Source of the DNA: Karstenula rhodostoma CBS 690.94
Lineage: Eukaryota; Ascomycota; Dothideomycetes; Pleosporales; Didymosphaeriaceae
Direction: 5' to 3'
NCBI GenBank assembly: GCA_010093485.1
Contig: MU001508.1
Location: forward strand, 882,051-946,050
Length of the DNA stretch: 64,000 bases
Shown: positions 54,748 to 64,000 of the stretch, in pieces
Position numbering within the stretch: the first letter of the stretch is position 1
How the letters are laid out: every line of letters begins with the position of its first letter
Translations under genes and position numbers: made by a program
The notes under the pieces: model-generated
Seen by the model: only the letters and a program-made list of their open reading frames with translations
The model's database searches: none
What the model was told of the DNA's origin: nothing

Positions 54748-55625
54748 ATGCTTTTCTCATCACTAGCTCTTCTAGCTGCATCCGCGACAGCTGTTGTTGG
54801 ATGCCCTCAGCACTCTAACAACAAACGGTCACATCTGCAAGGGCGCCAGACCGACCCCAATGCCAACACCACACAAAACATCTGGGCATACGAAGTCTGT
54901 ATACCCCATCGCATGATCACTGGAGTGTGCTCGCTAACCGTGCTTTGCAGGCGCCCTTTAACTGGGGCAAGCTGAGCCCTGAGTATCGTCTCTGCCAAAC
55001 TGGAACACAACAATCTCCGATTGCTCTCTCCCTCGGCAATGGATTATCTCTCAATCACGTTCCCACCTTCAACTACGCCGGCCCAATAACTGGCAACTTC
55101 TTCAACTGGGGCTACGGTCCTGCGTTTACGGTAGCGCACAACGGAGACTGGACATCGCACCCCAGCTTCACTTACGACAACGAGACACTCTACCTGACGG
55201 GATGGCACATCCACGCGCCGGCAGACCATTCTGTCGGAGGCGACCGCAGCAAGGCCGAGATGCACTTCGTCCACGTCGACGCGGAGGGCCACGAAGGCGC
55301 TGTCTTAGCCTTCCGCCTTGACCCTGGTAACTTCAATAGCACCTTCTTCGATCAGCTTCCTGCGATGGTTGGGTTCGATGAGATGCAAACAGAGGAGTCT
55401 GTTGAGATGGATCTTTCGTTGGCTATGGAGGCGGTGCAGTACTTCAACGAATTCTGGACTTACCAGGGTAGCTTGACCAGCCCGCCTTGCCATGAGGGTA
55501 TCAGATGGTTCATTGCCAGGCAGATCATGTTCACTGGTGTCGAACAGATGCAAGCGATCTTGGGCGCAAGCACTTACTCTGCGAGAGCTGAGCAGGAAGT
55601 CTGGCAGCACCGCATTAACGAGTAG
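54748..55625 (+). CDS. Secreted alpha-carbonic anhydrase
   Basis: Exons 54748-54894 and 54951-55625, with a 56-bp intron (GTCTGT donor, GCTAACC branch, TTGCAG), encode 273 aa. It interconverts CO2 and bicarbonate. A cleavable signal peptide is clear (LFSSLALLAASATAVVG), so the enzyme is secreted. The domain begins APFNWGKLSPEYRLC, with QQSPIAL as in all alpha-CAs. Two zinc His sit in WHIHAPADHSVGG and the third in AEMHFVHVD. LTSPPCHEGIRWFI near the C-terminus is the conserved TTPPC-type loop with the Cys that pairs with the N-terminal one. Length is normal for fungal secreted alpha-CAs. Confidence 0.95.
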
Positions 55626-55827
55626 TTTTGTAGTCGTGGGATACGTCTGAGGAAGTACGAGAGTAGATAGGCAGATGTGTTGTATATACTTACGAGGTAT
55701 GATGCCCAGTAGATATGGAATAATTCGATGTAAAACATATCAGTGCCAACAGAGTCTGCTGAGATAATTATTTTATCAAATGGTCAATGTACAACACACT
55801 AGTTGAACAACTTGGTGGAATGCCTTG

Positions 55828-55903
55828 TGGTTTTCTGATTGTTGACTCAAACTACAAAGTAGTGTCCCGTAAAGTGATAGACAAATATGGACTGCCGTCC
55901 AAG
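55828..55903 (+). repeat. ~75-bp interspersed repeat, copy 3
   Basis: Reference copy of the family (core ACTACAAAGTAGTGTCCCGT). Nearly identical to the inverted copy at 50138-50224 and related to 47464-47543. It lies 200 bp after the carbonic anhydrase and 200 bp before the amidase. Confidence 0.9.
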
Positions 55904-56103
55904 TGGAATGCCTTAATGAGCTTATTAATTATAGGTACATGTGGATGCGGAGAAGATCGGAGTAATCGGAGTGATCGGTGTGGGAAGTGTCCCAGCTCGC
56001 GTTACGCCTCTCGTCCTCGGCTCAACCCCAGATAAGCGCAGCGGCTAGTAGCGCGTCGGAGTAGGCAGCTCTATACGTGCGCGACTGGAGCTCACAAAGA
56101 GCC

Positions 56104-58053
56104 ATGCGACCAGTTGACCTGGCTCCACCCAAGTTGGTTCTTCAAAAGGGCGACCGAAGCTGCATTCCCTCCCTGGGAATCCTTTCCCTCGGTCAAAATA
56201 GCAGCAGGAGCTATGGGTCTTCTAGAATATCGGCAACACAGGCGCGACTGGTAGCTAATCACCCCACTCCTGCAGGACATGATAAGCTGAACGTCAACAG
56301 TGAGCGCAAGCAATCCGAACGCGCCTCCAGAATCGCGACCCTCCCGCGAGCATACCTGTACCCGCTCTCTCCCGAAGAACGCACCATCCTCGGCAAGCCA
56401 ATTCAGGACCTCGTCCAGGATGTACACAAACAAGTCACCAGCCCAGTCGACATCTTGCGTGCCTACGGCAAGGTCACGCTGAAGGCACATGAGAAGACGA
56501 ATTGTGCGACGGAAATCCTGTTTCCAGAGGCGGAAGAGTGGGCACGGGATGAGATCAATCTCAAGGGTCCGCTCGCTGGTATACCCGTATCTCTCAAGGA
56601 TTCAATACAAGTAAAAGGCTTCGACATTTCGATCGGTTTCTCAGGACACACTGGGAAACCGTACGCTAAGGATGGACCGATGGTGCAATTACTAAAGGAA
56701 GCTGGTAGGCCTCTAAAAATCCCATGGGAGAAGTATGCTGACATTTGAAGGCGCCGTACCTTTTGTGAAGACAAACCTACCCATCACTCTACTATCGTTC
56801 GAGTCAACCAATGATGTCTGGGGTCGAACCACCAATCCTCACAACGATAAATACTCGCCCGGCGGATCTACCGGAGGAGAGTCAGCGCTGCTGGCATTTG
56901 GCGGTAGCCGCATTGGTATCGGCTCAGACGTTGCAGGCTCAGTACGAGTCCCTGCGCACTTTTCCGGATGCTACGCGCTTCGTTGCTCCACCGGACGATG
57001 GCCAAAGATCGGTATGGACACAGCCATGTTTGGACAAGAAGCCGTACCGAGCGTTTTCAGCCCCATGGCTAGGACGTTGAACGACCTTACCTACTTCACA
57101 CGCAGCCTGGTCCAAATGAAGCCGTGGAGGCTCGACTACACGGTCCACCCGCTGGAGTGGCGGGGGGATATCGAGCAAGAGTACAAAGACAAGAAGAAAT
57201 TGAAGGTTGGTGTTTTACGCACCGATGGCGTCGTAGACCCCGCCCCAGCTTGTGCCCGCGCACTCGACGCAGTTGCTTCCGCGCTCGCCGCCGACGGCCA
57301 CGAAGTCTACGACGTGCACCCGCCGTCGCCGTACGAAGCTCTCCAGCTGGCATCACAGCTCCTACTCAGCGACGGTGGCAACACCTTCATGTCTGGCTTC
57401 CGCACCGGCGAATGGAACGACCCCGGCGCAAAACAGATGGTTTATTACATGCGACTTCCTCGGCCCATCAAATACGTATACTACCTGTGGGTGAAGTACG
57501 TCAAACGCGACGACATATGGGCGGGTCTGCTGCGCGACTGGCACCCGAAGACTGGGCACGAGTACTGGCAGTTGGCGGGCAGGCGGGAGGCGTACAAGGC
57601 GAGGTTCTTCCAGTGGTGGAACGACGAGGCGAAGATGGATGTCATGATTACGCCGCCGAACGCTACGCCTGCTGTGCCGCATGACGGGATGCACGATGCG
57701 GTAAGCAGCTGCGGGTACACGTTTCTGTTCAACTTGGTAAGCCACATCCACTCCGCACATCCGCGCGGTATCTGACATAGCTGTAGCTGGATTACACTGC
57801 TGGTGTGTTACCTGTGACGCACGTCGACCCAGCAAAAGATCAATTACCGCCGACGTTCAACTTCAAGCAACTGAATGGCGTGGCGAGGGGGGCGTACAAA
57901 CACTACGATGCTACGAAGATGGCTGGATTGCCGGTGGGTGTGCAGGTCGTGGGCCGGAGGCTGGAGGAGGAGAAGGTACTTGCGGTCATGGAGCGGGTTG
58001 AGGACGCGCTTGAAAGGCACGGTGAGAAGTATCAGCTACTTGAAGTCGACTAG
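56104..58053 (+). CDS. Amidase-signature family hydrolase
   Basis: Exons 56104-56704, 56751-57736 and 57787-58053, with introns of 46 and 50 bp, encode about 617 aa. Fungal amidases hydrolyse small amides such as acetamide. The Ser-cisSer-Lys triad is present: Lys in AGIPVSLKDSIQVKG (about residue 163), and the two Ser in GGSTGGESALLAFGGSRIGI plus GSDVAGSVRVPA. The first intron lies exactly between KEAG and AVPFVKTNLP, a conserved junction, which supports the join. The C-terminal exon carries MAGLPVGVQVVGRRLEEEKV, typical of the family. The first ~65 residues are not family-like. The true start could be downstream or after an unseen intron, and an in-frame Met at 56077 is also possible. Confidence 0.88.
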
Positions 58054-58932
58054 AGGAACGGGTTTCAACTTTTCGGGATTTCACGTCATCGGACAGAGGG
58101 TCCCGGAAGGAGCTAGCTCAACCACAACGCAAGTGAATTGCATCGGAATCTATACCATGAGACTAGACTAGACTAGATTTCACTACACGAACTCCTTGGG
58201 CGGCTGGTGCTGTTTATACCATGAATCGCACGCAATGGCCGTTCCGAGGCTTCTTTCCCCTACCTGAACAACCCAGGCTAGTCCGTGCCAGAGCTACCCT
58301 CATTTCCCGCCAACATCTCTCCAAGATCATTGCAATGGTTAGATAAAACATACATCACAAACTCGTTCCCATCCATCAAGAATCCGCCGGAAGCGTGCAA
58401 AGTTGAGATGGCCGCATCACATGGTCATACGATGAAGGTGCAGGGGTGATCCCGAGCTTCTTGCACGGCTCGTCGCGTCGATGCCGTCCCCAGACCCCAC
58501 GCAAAAGATGGGGTTCCATCGCGGGGGCAAATTCAAGCTAGCGGGCGGGAGGGTTTCGGACCGTCGCCGAGGCCGTCTTGTGAATGCGGGAAGTTCGTAG
58601 AATAGACCTAGGTAGATAGAGAGGACTCGTGGACAGCTTGTGGACTAGTTCAGCAAGTGGCTCCTGGGCAAATGGGCATGTGACTGCTAGGGACGCGGGG
58701 ATGTAGTGAAAGACTGCGACGAACATTTCTGTAGGGAAATGGGAGAAACAGGTCTTGGAATGTGAGTTTTGTGGATAAATGCATTTGAAAATATTACTTG
58801 TCCCTCGCCTAGATCCGCTAAGGCGCCTGGATGCCTCCGTCATGAGAATCGTGAAACGTATCAAACTGCGAAATCGCGAGAAAGCCACCGAACAGGACCG
58901 CTAAGAACGCCATCGACCCGTGTGCACAGAAA
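58054..58932. other. Convergent intergenic region
   Basis: 3' flanks of the amidase (plus) and the Arg/Asp-rich protein (minus). No gene recognised. Confidence 0.5.
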
Positions 58933-59787
58933 TTATCTCCTCGAACCACCCTGCTTCAGGAAATCGCCCGCATATTTCGCGATCAACTTTGGCCCTTCCT
59001 TCTTGATGACTGGCAGCGCATGCGTGTAAAACATGTTTTTGGCTTGTCTCTGCCATTCGGGCACATCCTTGCCGGAACCATGGCCCCTCACGCGATCGTC
59101 GCGCGGGTCCCTAAGCAGTCGATCGTCGTAGCGAGGATCCCGGTCGCGGCGGGGTCTCTCATCGTACTCGGTACGTCCATCTCGTCGACGAGGTCGCTCG
59201 TCGTGCCGCTCGTCGTGCCGCTCATCGTAGGGATCTCTTCTGCGTGGTCGGTCGTCGTGGTCCCGGTGGCGGGGAGGCTCGTCGTAGTCATCTCTCCGAC
59301 GGGGCCTCTCGTCATATGCATCGCGCCTGGGCCTGTCGTGGCGACTATCCGAGTAGTAGTCATCGTCTCGGGTACGTCGTCGACGCGGAGGTCGGTTGGG
59401 GTCGTCGTAATCGTCGTAAGGAGCAGGTGCGTCGGGGGCGCGAGCTTTTGGGCGCGGCGGAGGAGACTCTCGTCGTCTGCGGGGCGGGGGGCTGTCCGAG
59501 TCGGAGTCGGATGGAGGATAAGGTCGCGGGCGGGGGTCGCGGTACGACTTTGCGCGACGAGGACGATCGCGATCCTCTGTGCTCTCTGAGATGAAGTTCT
59601 TGACAGCATCGAATGCACCTCGCATACCTCCTCGTCCTGCAGTCCGGTCGTCTTCGAACCGGGGGCCGCGTCCTCGGCTGCGCGCAGGCTGGTGGTGCCT
59701 GCCGCCAAACTCGTCCATGTAGTCCGGCGGAGACGCTTCAGTCCTACGGCGTCGTTGACCGCCGTAAGGCGAAGGCGATCGTGGCAT
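58933..59787 (-). CDS. Arg/Asp-rich low-complexity protein
   Basis: Single exon on the minus strand of 284 aa from MPRSPSPYGG; longer in-frame upstream sequence looks like leader DNA. The middle (about 95-235) is built of irregular RPRRRD, DDRPRR and YDERHDERHDE units, highly charged and disordered. More ordered ends flank it: GAFDAVKNFISESTED near residue 58, and a C-terminal helix-rich end, EWQRQAKNMFYTHALPVIKK followed by EGPKLIAKYAGDF. RD/RS-like repeats occur in RNA-processing proteins, but no RNA-binding domain is present, so the function stays open. The repetitive codons explain long open frames on the opposite strand, which are not genes. Confidence 0.75.
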   Translation of the reverse strand: MPRSPSPYGGQRRRRTEASPPDYMDEFGGRHHQPARSRGRGPRFEDDRTAGRGGMRGAFDAVKNFISESTEDRDRPRRAKSYRDPRPRPYPPSDSDSDSPPPRRRRESPPPRPKARAPDAPAPYDDYDDPNRPPRRRRTRDDDYYSDSRHDRPRRDAYDERPRRRDDYDEPPRHRDHDDRPRRRDPYDERHDERHDERPRRRDGRTEYDERPRRDRDPRYDDRLLRDPRDDRVRGHGSGKDVPEWQRQAKNMFYTHALPVIKKEGPKLIAKYAGDFLKQGGSRR

Positions 59788-60746
59788 CGTGCAGCGTCTG
59801 TATCTGTGTCTGTGTGGTCGTGTGGGATCGATGGTAATAATGTGGTAATAATAATGGTGTGGTGTGGTGTGGTGGATACACCCCACCGCCAGATGGTCGC
59901 ACGTCCTTTCTATACCTGAGTGCTTGGGCAAGCATGACCTAGCCACAAGACCCTGCATCAATGTCTGCGCCTACCCGCATCGCCTGTCGTCATGCTCCAC
60001 TCATCCTCACCGCCCGCCCTCGCAATCACGCGCAAAACAAGGGCTGGAATGTTTGCAACAGGCTGGGTGCGTTGGCGGCTGTACTCGTGGGCTGTGTCAT
60101 CGTGCATGCCAAAGTGGCGGTTCATTCCCCGCAAAGACCTCTCAAATGGACAATGGACCCGGATCCGCCCGAGCAAAGTTGAACATCGGCATTGCTTTCT
60201 TGGACGCGGACCTCACACCAAAGAGAGAGATGGTCAGCTTTCCAGGGCGTCGTAAAGCCTGCACAACCATTTCGCCAGGCAGCCATGGCCGAGGCTCCTT
60301 CGGCCTACATGCCAACTGGTTGTGTGATTGTTAGACATGAGACATTTTCGTCTATGTCTGGAGTGGAATGACTAGAGGATACAGGACATGGTAGAAACGC
60401 AAGCCTTACAAACCCAAGACCTCAGACCATGTTCTGCGTGAGCTGAATAGTACCATCTAGAACTTCAGTCCTCAGCCATTGCACACATTGTGGCTAAGTC
60501 ACTGCGCCACAGTGGCACCGCTCAATGGACCCGATACTGGACGGTTTCTTCTGCCCTCGCCAGTCCCAGTCTCCTCGCCCAAGATGGTACGGATCCACTC
60601 TGAACTTGCCTGCTCATCCTAGGACGTTACCCGGAAATGATTCGTTCGTGTCGGTGTGTCTACGGAAGACTTACAACCTCAGAGCTTCAAAAAGACGTTT
60701 GCGATACCAGCTTATTCCGCTAAATTTACAGTCCACATCTCCATAA
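59788..60746. other. Gene-free interval
   Basis: Promoter of the Arg/Asp-rich protein gene, with short TAATAA/GGTGT microsatellite at about 59834-59876, and the 3' flank of the reductase gene. Confidence 0.5.
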
Positions 60747-61863
60747 CTACAGCTGACTCCCCTTAACTCCCGGCGTATCAGCAATTCGGAACACGTACTT
60801 CACCGCACTCGCATTCCCCTCCCTCAAGTCCGTAAGCGCCTTCTCCACGCCCTCCAAACCCCCCTTGACCACCTCCGCCGGATGCGGCGTAAACCACCCC
60901 TCCTCCAAACCTCTCGCAATGTACCTGAAGAAGATATACGCAAAATCTTTGTCACCGCTGTGTGCCTCGCCCACGGTGGTAACCGTCTTGTGCACCGTCT
61001 CCGGAATACCCTCGTACTTCTTGCCCGGCAGCACGAGCGTGATGTGCCCGTCCTTCTCCAGCACCTGCACGATGTTGGTGTAGCTGTTGTGCTCGGAGAC
61101 AGCGTCGAACGCGTAGTACAACTTCTTGCCCTTGAGCGCGTCCTTGATGCCCGAGACGACGGCGTCGTCGCCCTTGCGGTAGTCGACGACGCTGTCGCCC
61201 TTGGAGGGGTCGAGCAGCTTCTCGACGAAGGGGATGCCGCGGCCCGCGACGGCGATGATGGGGTGGATGTTGGCTTTTTGCGCGAGCTTGATAGCGTAGG
61301 CGCCAACAGCGGAGGCTCCGCCGTAGACGACAAGGGGGGTTTCGGAGTTCTTGGAGTTGGGAACCCAGGGGGCGTCGAGGCCGAGGCGGATGTGCAGACC
61401 GAGGGCGGCGGTCATGGCAGCGAGGGGGAGAGTGGCGGCGTCTTCGAAGGAGAGTTTCTTGGGGAGGTGGAAGGTCGTGTGCTGCCATCCTACAGCATAC
61501 TCCGCAAAGCTTCCTCCGCTCGTCCTCATCTCGTGGAAACTCGCGACACGATCGCCCTTTTTGAACTCCCAGACGTTCTCGCCCACCGAGTGCACGATTC
61601 CAGCAATATCATCACCGGTGTTTGCTGACGTATCCGTCCATTCTGGGACTTTCCTGATGTCCACGTGATTAGCTGACTGCCATGATAGAAAAATTCGTAC
61701 CACCAGAAAGAGCGGTTTTGTGGTTGTCTCACCAGTCCTTGGGGTTGCTCCCGCTGACAACAACTTGGATAACAACTTGCTCGGGGCCAGGCTCAGGAAC
61801 AGGGTTGTCCACAATCTTGACCGACGGGCCCTTGGACACAATTGCTTCCTTCATAGTGCTCAT
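60747..61863 (-). CDS. Medium-chain zinc-type/quinone oxidoreductase (MDR family)
   Basis: Exons 61863-61733 and 61653-60747 on the minus strand, with a 79-bp intron, encode 345 aa. NAD(P)H-dependent reductase of the MDR superfamily, in the fungal enoyl-reductase/quinone-reductase-like group. N-terminal GroES-like fold: PEPGPEQVVIQVVVSGSNPK, then (across the intron) DWKVPEWTDTSANTGDDIAG and VGENVWEFKKGDRVASF. The Rossmann part starts LVVYGGASAVGAYAIKLAQK, the nucleotide-binding AxGxxG-type turn. The catalytic-zinc Cys/His set of alcohol dehydrogenases is absent, which points to a quinone or enoyl reductase-like activity. Two Met codons lie close together at 61863 and 61854. The substrate is not predictable. 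Confidence 0.92.
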
Positions 61864-62652
61864 AATATCTCTTTCCGTCAGAAACCACAAATGAATTTAA
61901 TGACTTGATTGAAAATGGTTCTCTGGACGCTTGAAAATCCAATGCTATGTGCAGGTATTGGCGGGGTAGCTCTGCCCCCGAGGGGCCCCTTGTGTTTATA
62001 CTCTACATCATTGATGGAGACCCCACATCGCGCCATTAGTAATGCTGTTGCGTGCAAAGGCATTGACAGCCGGCGATGCATTTGTGGCGAGTCGAATGTT
62101 CGTCCAGCCGAGGTTAGCCGCTGTCACCGGAACTGTGGATGAAGTCGTTCCGACGCGCGCGTTGCCGAGACGAACCTTCACGATATCCACACATCAAAAT
62201 GGTGCTCAAGGATGGAGACATACGCACATGTACTGAAATGCCTACTGCGAACCCAATAACAGAATGTGGAACGACGACTTCAAAGTCGAAGAGGGAACAG
62301 TAGATCCCTAAGACGAGGTTTGTATGCATCATTATGTATTAACAGAGGAATACACACAATCAGGCCTGGAACGACCCTGATAGCCCACTCCCCGAAGACG
62401 CCAGAATCCGCTCGCGCAGATTTCATTTGAACAACCCACCCCCAACAATGCATGACCCAGGATGATTTCCAGAATGCGAAGTGACTATGCAAGGAGAACA
62501 AGACGGATATCCACGACTCCACTCAAACGCCGCATCGCCAACGCTCAGCGATCTCGATAGACAAACAACGCCGCTTGGGAACCCGGCAACTCAAATCGGA
62601 AAAAGCCAACGCTCTGTCTAAAATATCAGTCAACAAGTCGAAAAGAAGGTAT
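61864..62652. other. Intergenic region
   Basis: Promoter of the reductase (proximal part) and 3' flank of the kinesin-like gene. Apart from the STRE-like palindrome nothing recognised. Confidence 0.5.
61981..61990. promoter_or_regulatory. Palindromic STRE-like site AGGGGCCCCT
   Basis: Two overlapping stress-response elements (AGGGG/CCCCT) form a perfect 10-bp palindrome about 118 bp upstream of the reductase start codon. A TATAAA string (minus strand) follows closer to the gene. Binding by a Msn2-type C2H2 factor is inferred only from the motif. Confidence 0.4.
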
Positions 62653-64000
62653 TCATCGCCAAGCACTCTTCGAAGAAGGTATGAAGCTGCTCCTCGATCC
62701 AGTCGAGCTGTTGCTTGCAATTCGAATTGGCGCCCTATTCAACGATCCACCTGCGCCTCGATCTTCGCCAGTCATAGTCACAGTCGTTCTTCGCGCCGGC
62801 CCCTTGACTATAGCGGCAGGTCGCGGGCTAAGGACGCTGGCTCTCCAGTCAACATCGCGGTCTCCCTTGACCATCCGGCGCGCTGCACCAGCCGAGAGGA
62901 GCGTGTTCTCACTCTGGGGACTGCCTGTCGCGGCAGAGGGACTGCGACGGCGATGTGCGCGGTTCATTGGCACGGAGCCATGCACTCCTGACGAGCGTCT
63001 CTTCATTGCTGATCCGATCTTGCGCGCATCCGATTGATCCATGTTCCACTTCTCCTCATCTGATCCAGAAGATGCGTCTGTAGAGGTCAGGTCCGCAGCA
63101 TTCTCGATGCTCTGCAGTGACGAATGGCGGATTGTGTTTGTGCCAATTTCCCGCAGAGGAGACGTATCTGAGTCCGAAGAGAGAGCATGGGAACCATCGG
63201 ACTTCTTCGAAAGGAAGCCCGTCTGGAATCGGCTCGACTTTGATTTAAGATCGATTGATGCTTTCGGAGGGCTTGGTATAGGGGAGGAACCACCGTTTTG
63301 GTCCGGTACAGGAGCGTCGATCGGTATGGAGAACACAGGCGGAGGAATATCAATGGACGAGCTTGTTGGGGTTGACTCCACTGGATCCGGCGTCTTCTGG
63401 AACTCCGCCAGCGTGCCATTTTCTGTATCATCCCTCCACCGGACGCCACGTTTAGCTTTGGAGGGTGACTTCTTCTTCAATGGAGAAAATTGCACGCTCT
63501 TCTTTGCATTACCCATCTTACGCGGCCGGCGAGGCGAGCCCTTCGGTGGTGATGCCGCCAGGTAAGTTGCTTCAGTGAATGATGGTGCTGCCAGGGGTCG
63601 CACCTCAGAAGGGCCTGTCTTGTTATACAGTGGCGCCCTGCGCTTGGGCGTGCCTTTCTGGGTAGGCGCAAAGAATTCCGTGACCGGAAGATTACCATCT
63701 GGTCGGACCGCTCGTGCAGTGGCGATTGTGCAAGAGTTCATTATTTGTGTGAGAATCTTCCTCGCCGCTTGGACGGCCTCCTCTTCGTCCATTTGGGTGA
63801 TCTGACTCAATATAGCGACCGTCTCAATGTGGGCCTGGACGAGTACTTGCACAACTGCAGCGTCGCCACCCTTTTCTTGATCCAGAAGCACACCCAGCGC
63901 CTCCCGTTCCGCGTTCGACTTCAGGATCTCGTATTCGCGCTTGATGTTTGCAGCATCGTGGCTGTCGTCAGAACCGTCGATTTCGCCAAGTTGCCGCAAG
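62653..64000 (-). CDS. Kinesin-8 (Kip3/Klp5-6)-like protein, C-terminal part
   Basis: A minus-strand frame stays open from the right edge to a stop at 62653, so the N-terminus lies outside the window; 448 or more residues are visible. The first ~110 residues are helical (EYEILKSNAEREALGVLLDQ, IETVAILSQITQMDEEEAVQ). They are followed by PDGNLPVTEFFAPTQKGTPK, then a basic Ser/Pro-rich disordered tail with SVQFSPLKKKSPSKAKRGVR and WRDDTENGTLAEFQKTPDP. These blocks resemble the tails of filamentous-fungal kinesin-8 motors, which shorten microtubules, but the motor head that would prove it is missing here. Alternative: another microtubule-associated protein. Confidence 0.55.
   Translation of the reverse strand, partial: LRQLGEIDGSDDSHDAANIKREYEILKSNAEREALGVLLDQEKGGDAAVVQVLVQAHIETVAILSQITQMDEEEAVQAARKILTQIMNSCTIATARAVRPDGNLPVTEFFAPTQKGTPKRRAPLYNKTGPSEVRPLAAPSFTEATYLAASPPKGSPRRPRKMGNAKKSVQFSPLKKKSPSKAKRGVRWRDDTENGTLAEFQKTPDPVESTPTSSSIDIPPPVFSIPIDAPVPDQNGGSSPIPSPPKASIDLKSKSSRFQTGFLSKKSDGSHALSSDSDTSPLREIGTNTIRHSSLQSIENAADLTSTDASSGSDEEKWNMDQSDARKIGSAMKRRSSGVHGSVPMNRAHRRRSPSAATGSPQSENTLLSAGAARRMVKGDRDVDWRASVLSPRPAAIVKGPARRTTVTMTGEDRGAGGSLNRAPIRIASNSSTGSRSSFIPSSKSAWR

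Noticed and set aside
59020..59589. 189-codon plus-strand frame rich in Val and Arg
   Set aside because: Reverse complement of the Arg/Asp repeats of the minus-strand gene.
60952..61488. 178-codon minus-strand frame rich in Arg and His inside the reductase
   Set aside because: Out-of-frame shadow of a conserved MDR reductase.

Overview
The window is nuclear DNA of a filamentous ascomycete (Pezizomycotina). Genes lie on both strands. Most are split by one to four short GT-AG introns, typically 46-56 bp, with branch-point strings such as GCTGAC, GCTAAC or TACTAAC. The families fit a filamentous fungus: Erd2, Tim50, an EDEM/Mnl1 mannosidase, DHA2 and FHS-type MFS transporters, a secreted alpha-carbonic anhydrase and a kinesin-8-like tail. 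Genus and species cannot be read from the sequence. All exon joins below were derived by eye, and every joined CDS keeps its frame except the F-box-like gene at 50349-51844.

Layout. 1-6.5 kb: a 10-bp tandem repeat, a PAP2-family membrane protein (677-2079), then repeats, decayed C2H2 zinc-finger sequence and a tRNA-Leu(CAG) locus (6171-6313). 6.8-18.6 kb: an aldo-keto reductase (minus), a Myb/SANT-like regulator (minus) and the Erd2 HDEL/KDEL receptor (plus), separated by 4-kb gaps. 18.6-27.8 kb: a gene-poor block whose only recognisable content is a broken coiled-coil gene. 27.9-38.4 kb: a seven-TM protein, an uncharacterised 528-aa protein, Tim50 (all minus) and, head to head with Tim50, the EDEM-like mannosidase. 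38.4-40.4 kb: repeats with fragments of a 2OG-Fe(II) oxygenase and an F-box-like gene. 40.4-58.1 kb: an ankyrin protein, a flavin-dependent halogenase-like enzyme, a divergent pair of MFS transporters, an F-box-like gene with a one-base frame break, another decayed C2H2 gene, a secreted carbonic anhydrase and an amidase. A ~75-bp interspersed repeat occurs three times in this stretch. 58.9-64 kb: an Arg/Asp-rich protein, a medium-chain reductase and the C-terminal part of a kinesin-8-like protein that runs off the right edge.

Function. Erd2 and the EDEM mannosidase serve ER retention and glycoprotein quality control; Tim50 serves mitochondrial import. The halogenase-like enzyme, two transporters, carbonic anhydrase and amidase look like accessory metabolism, but no PKS, NRPS or terpene-synthase backbone gene is visible, so a biosynthetic cluster is only a hypothesis.

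The most unusual signal is the tRNA-Leu(CAG) locus. It folds into a perfect cloverleaf only if a 50-nt segment that begins with GT and ends with AG is removed. This segment has the size and ends of this genome's protein-gene introns. It splits the internal A box, and the gene also carries an ordinary 12-nt intron after position 37.
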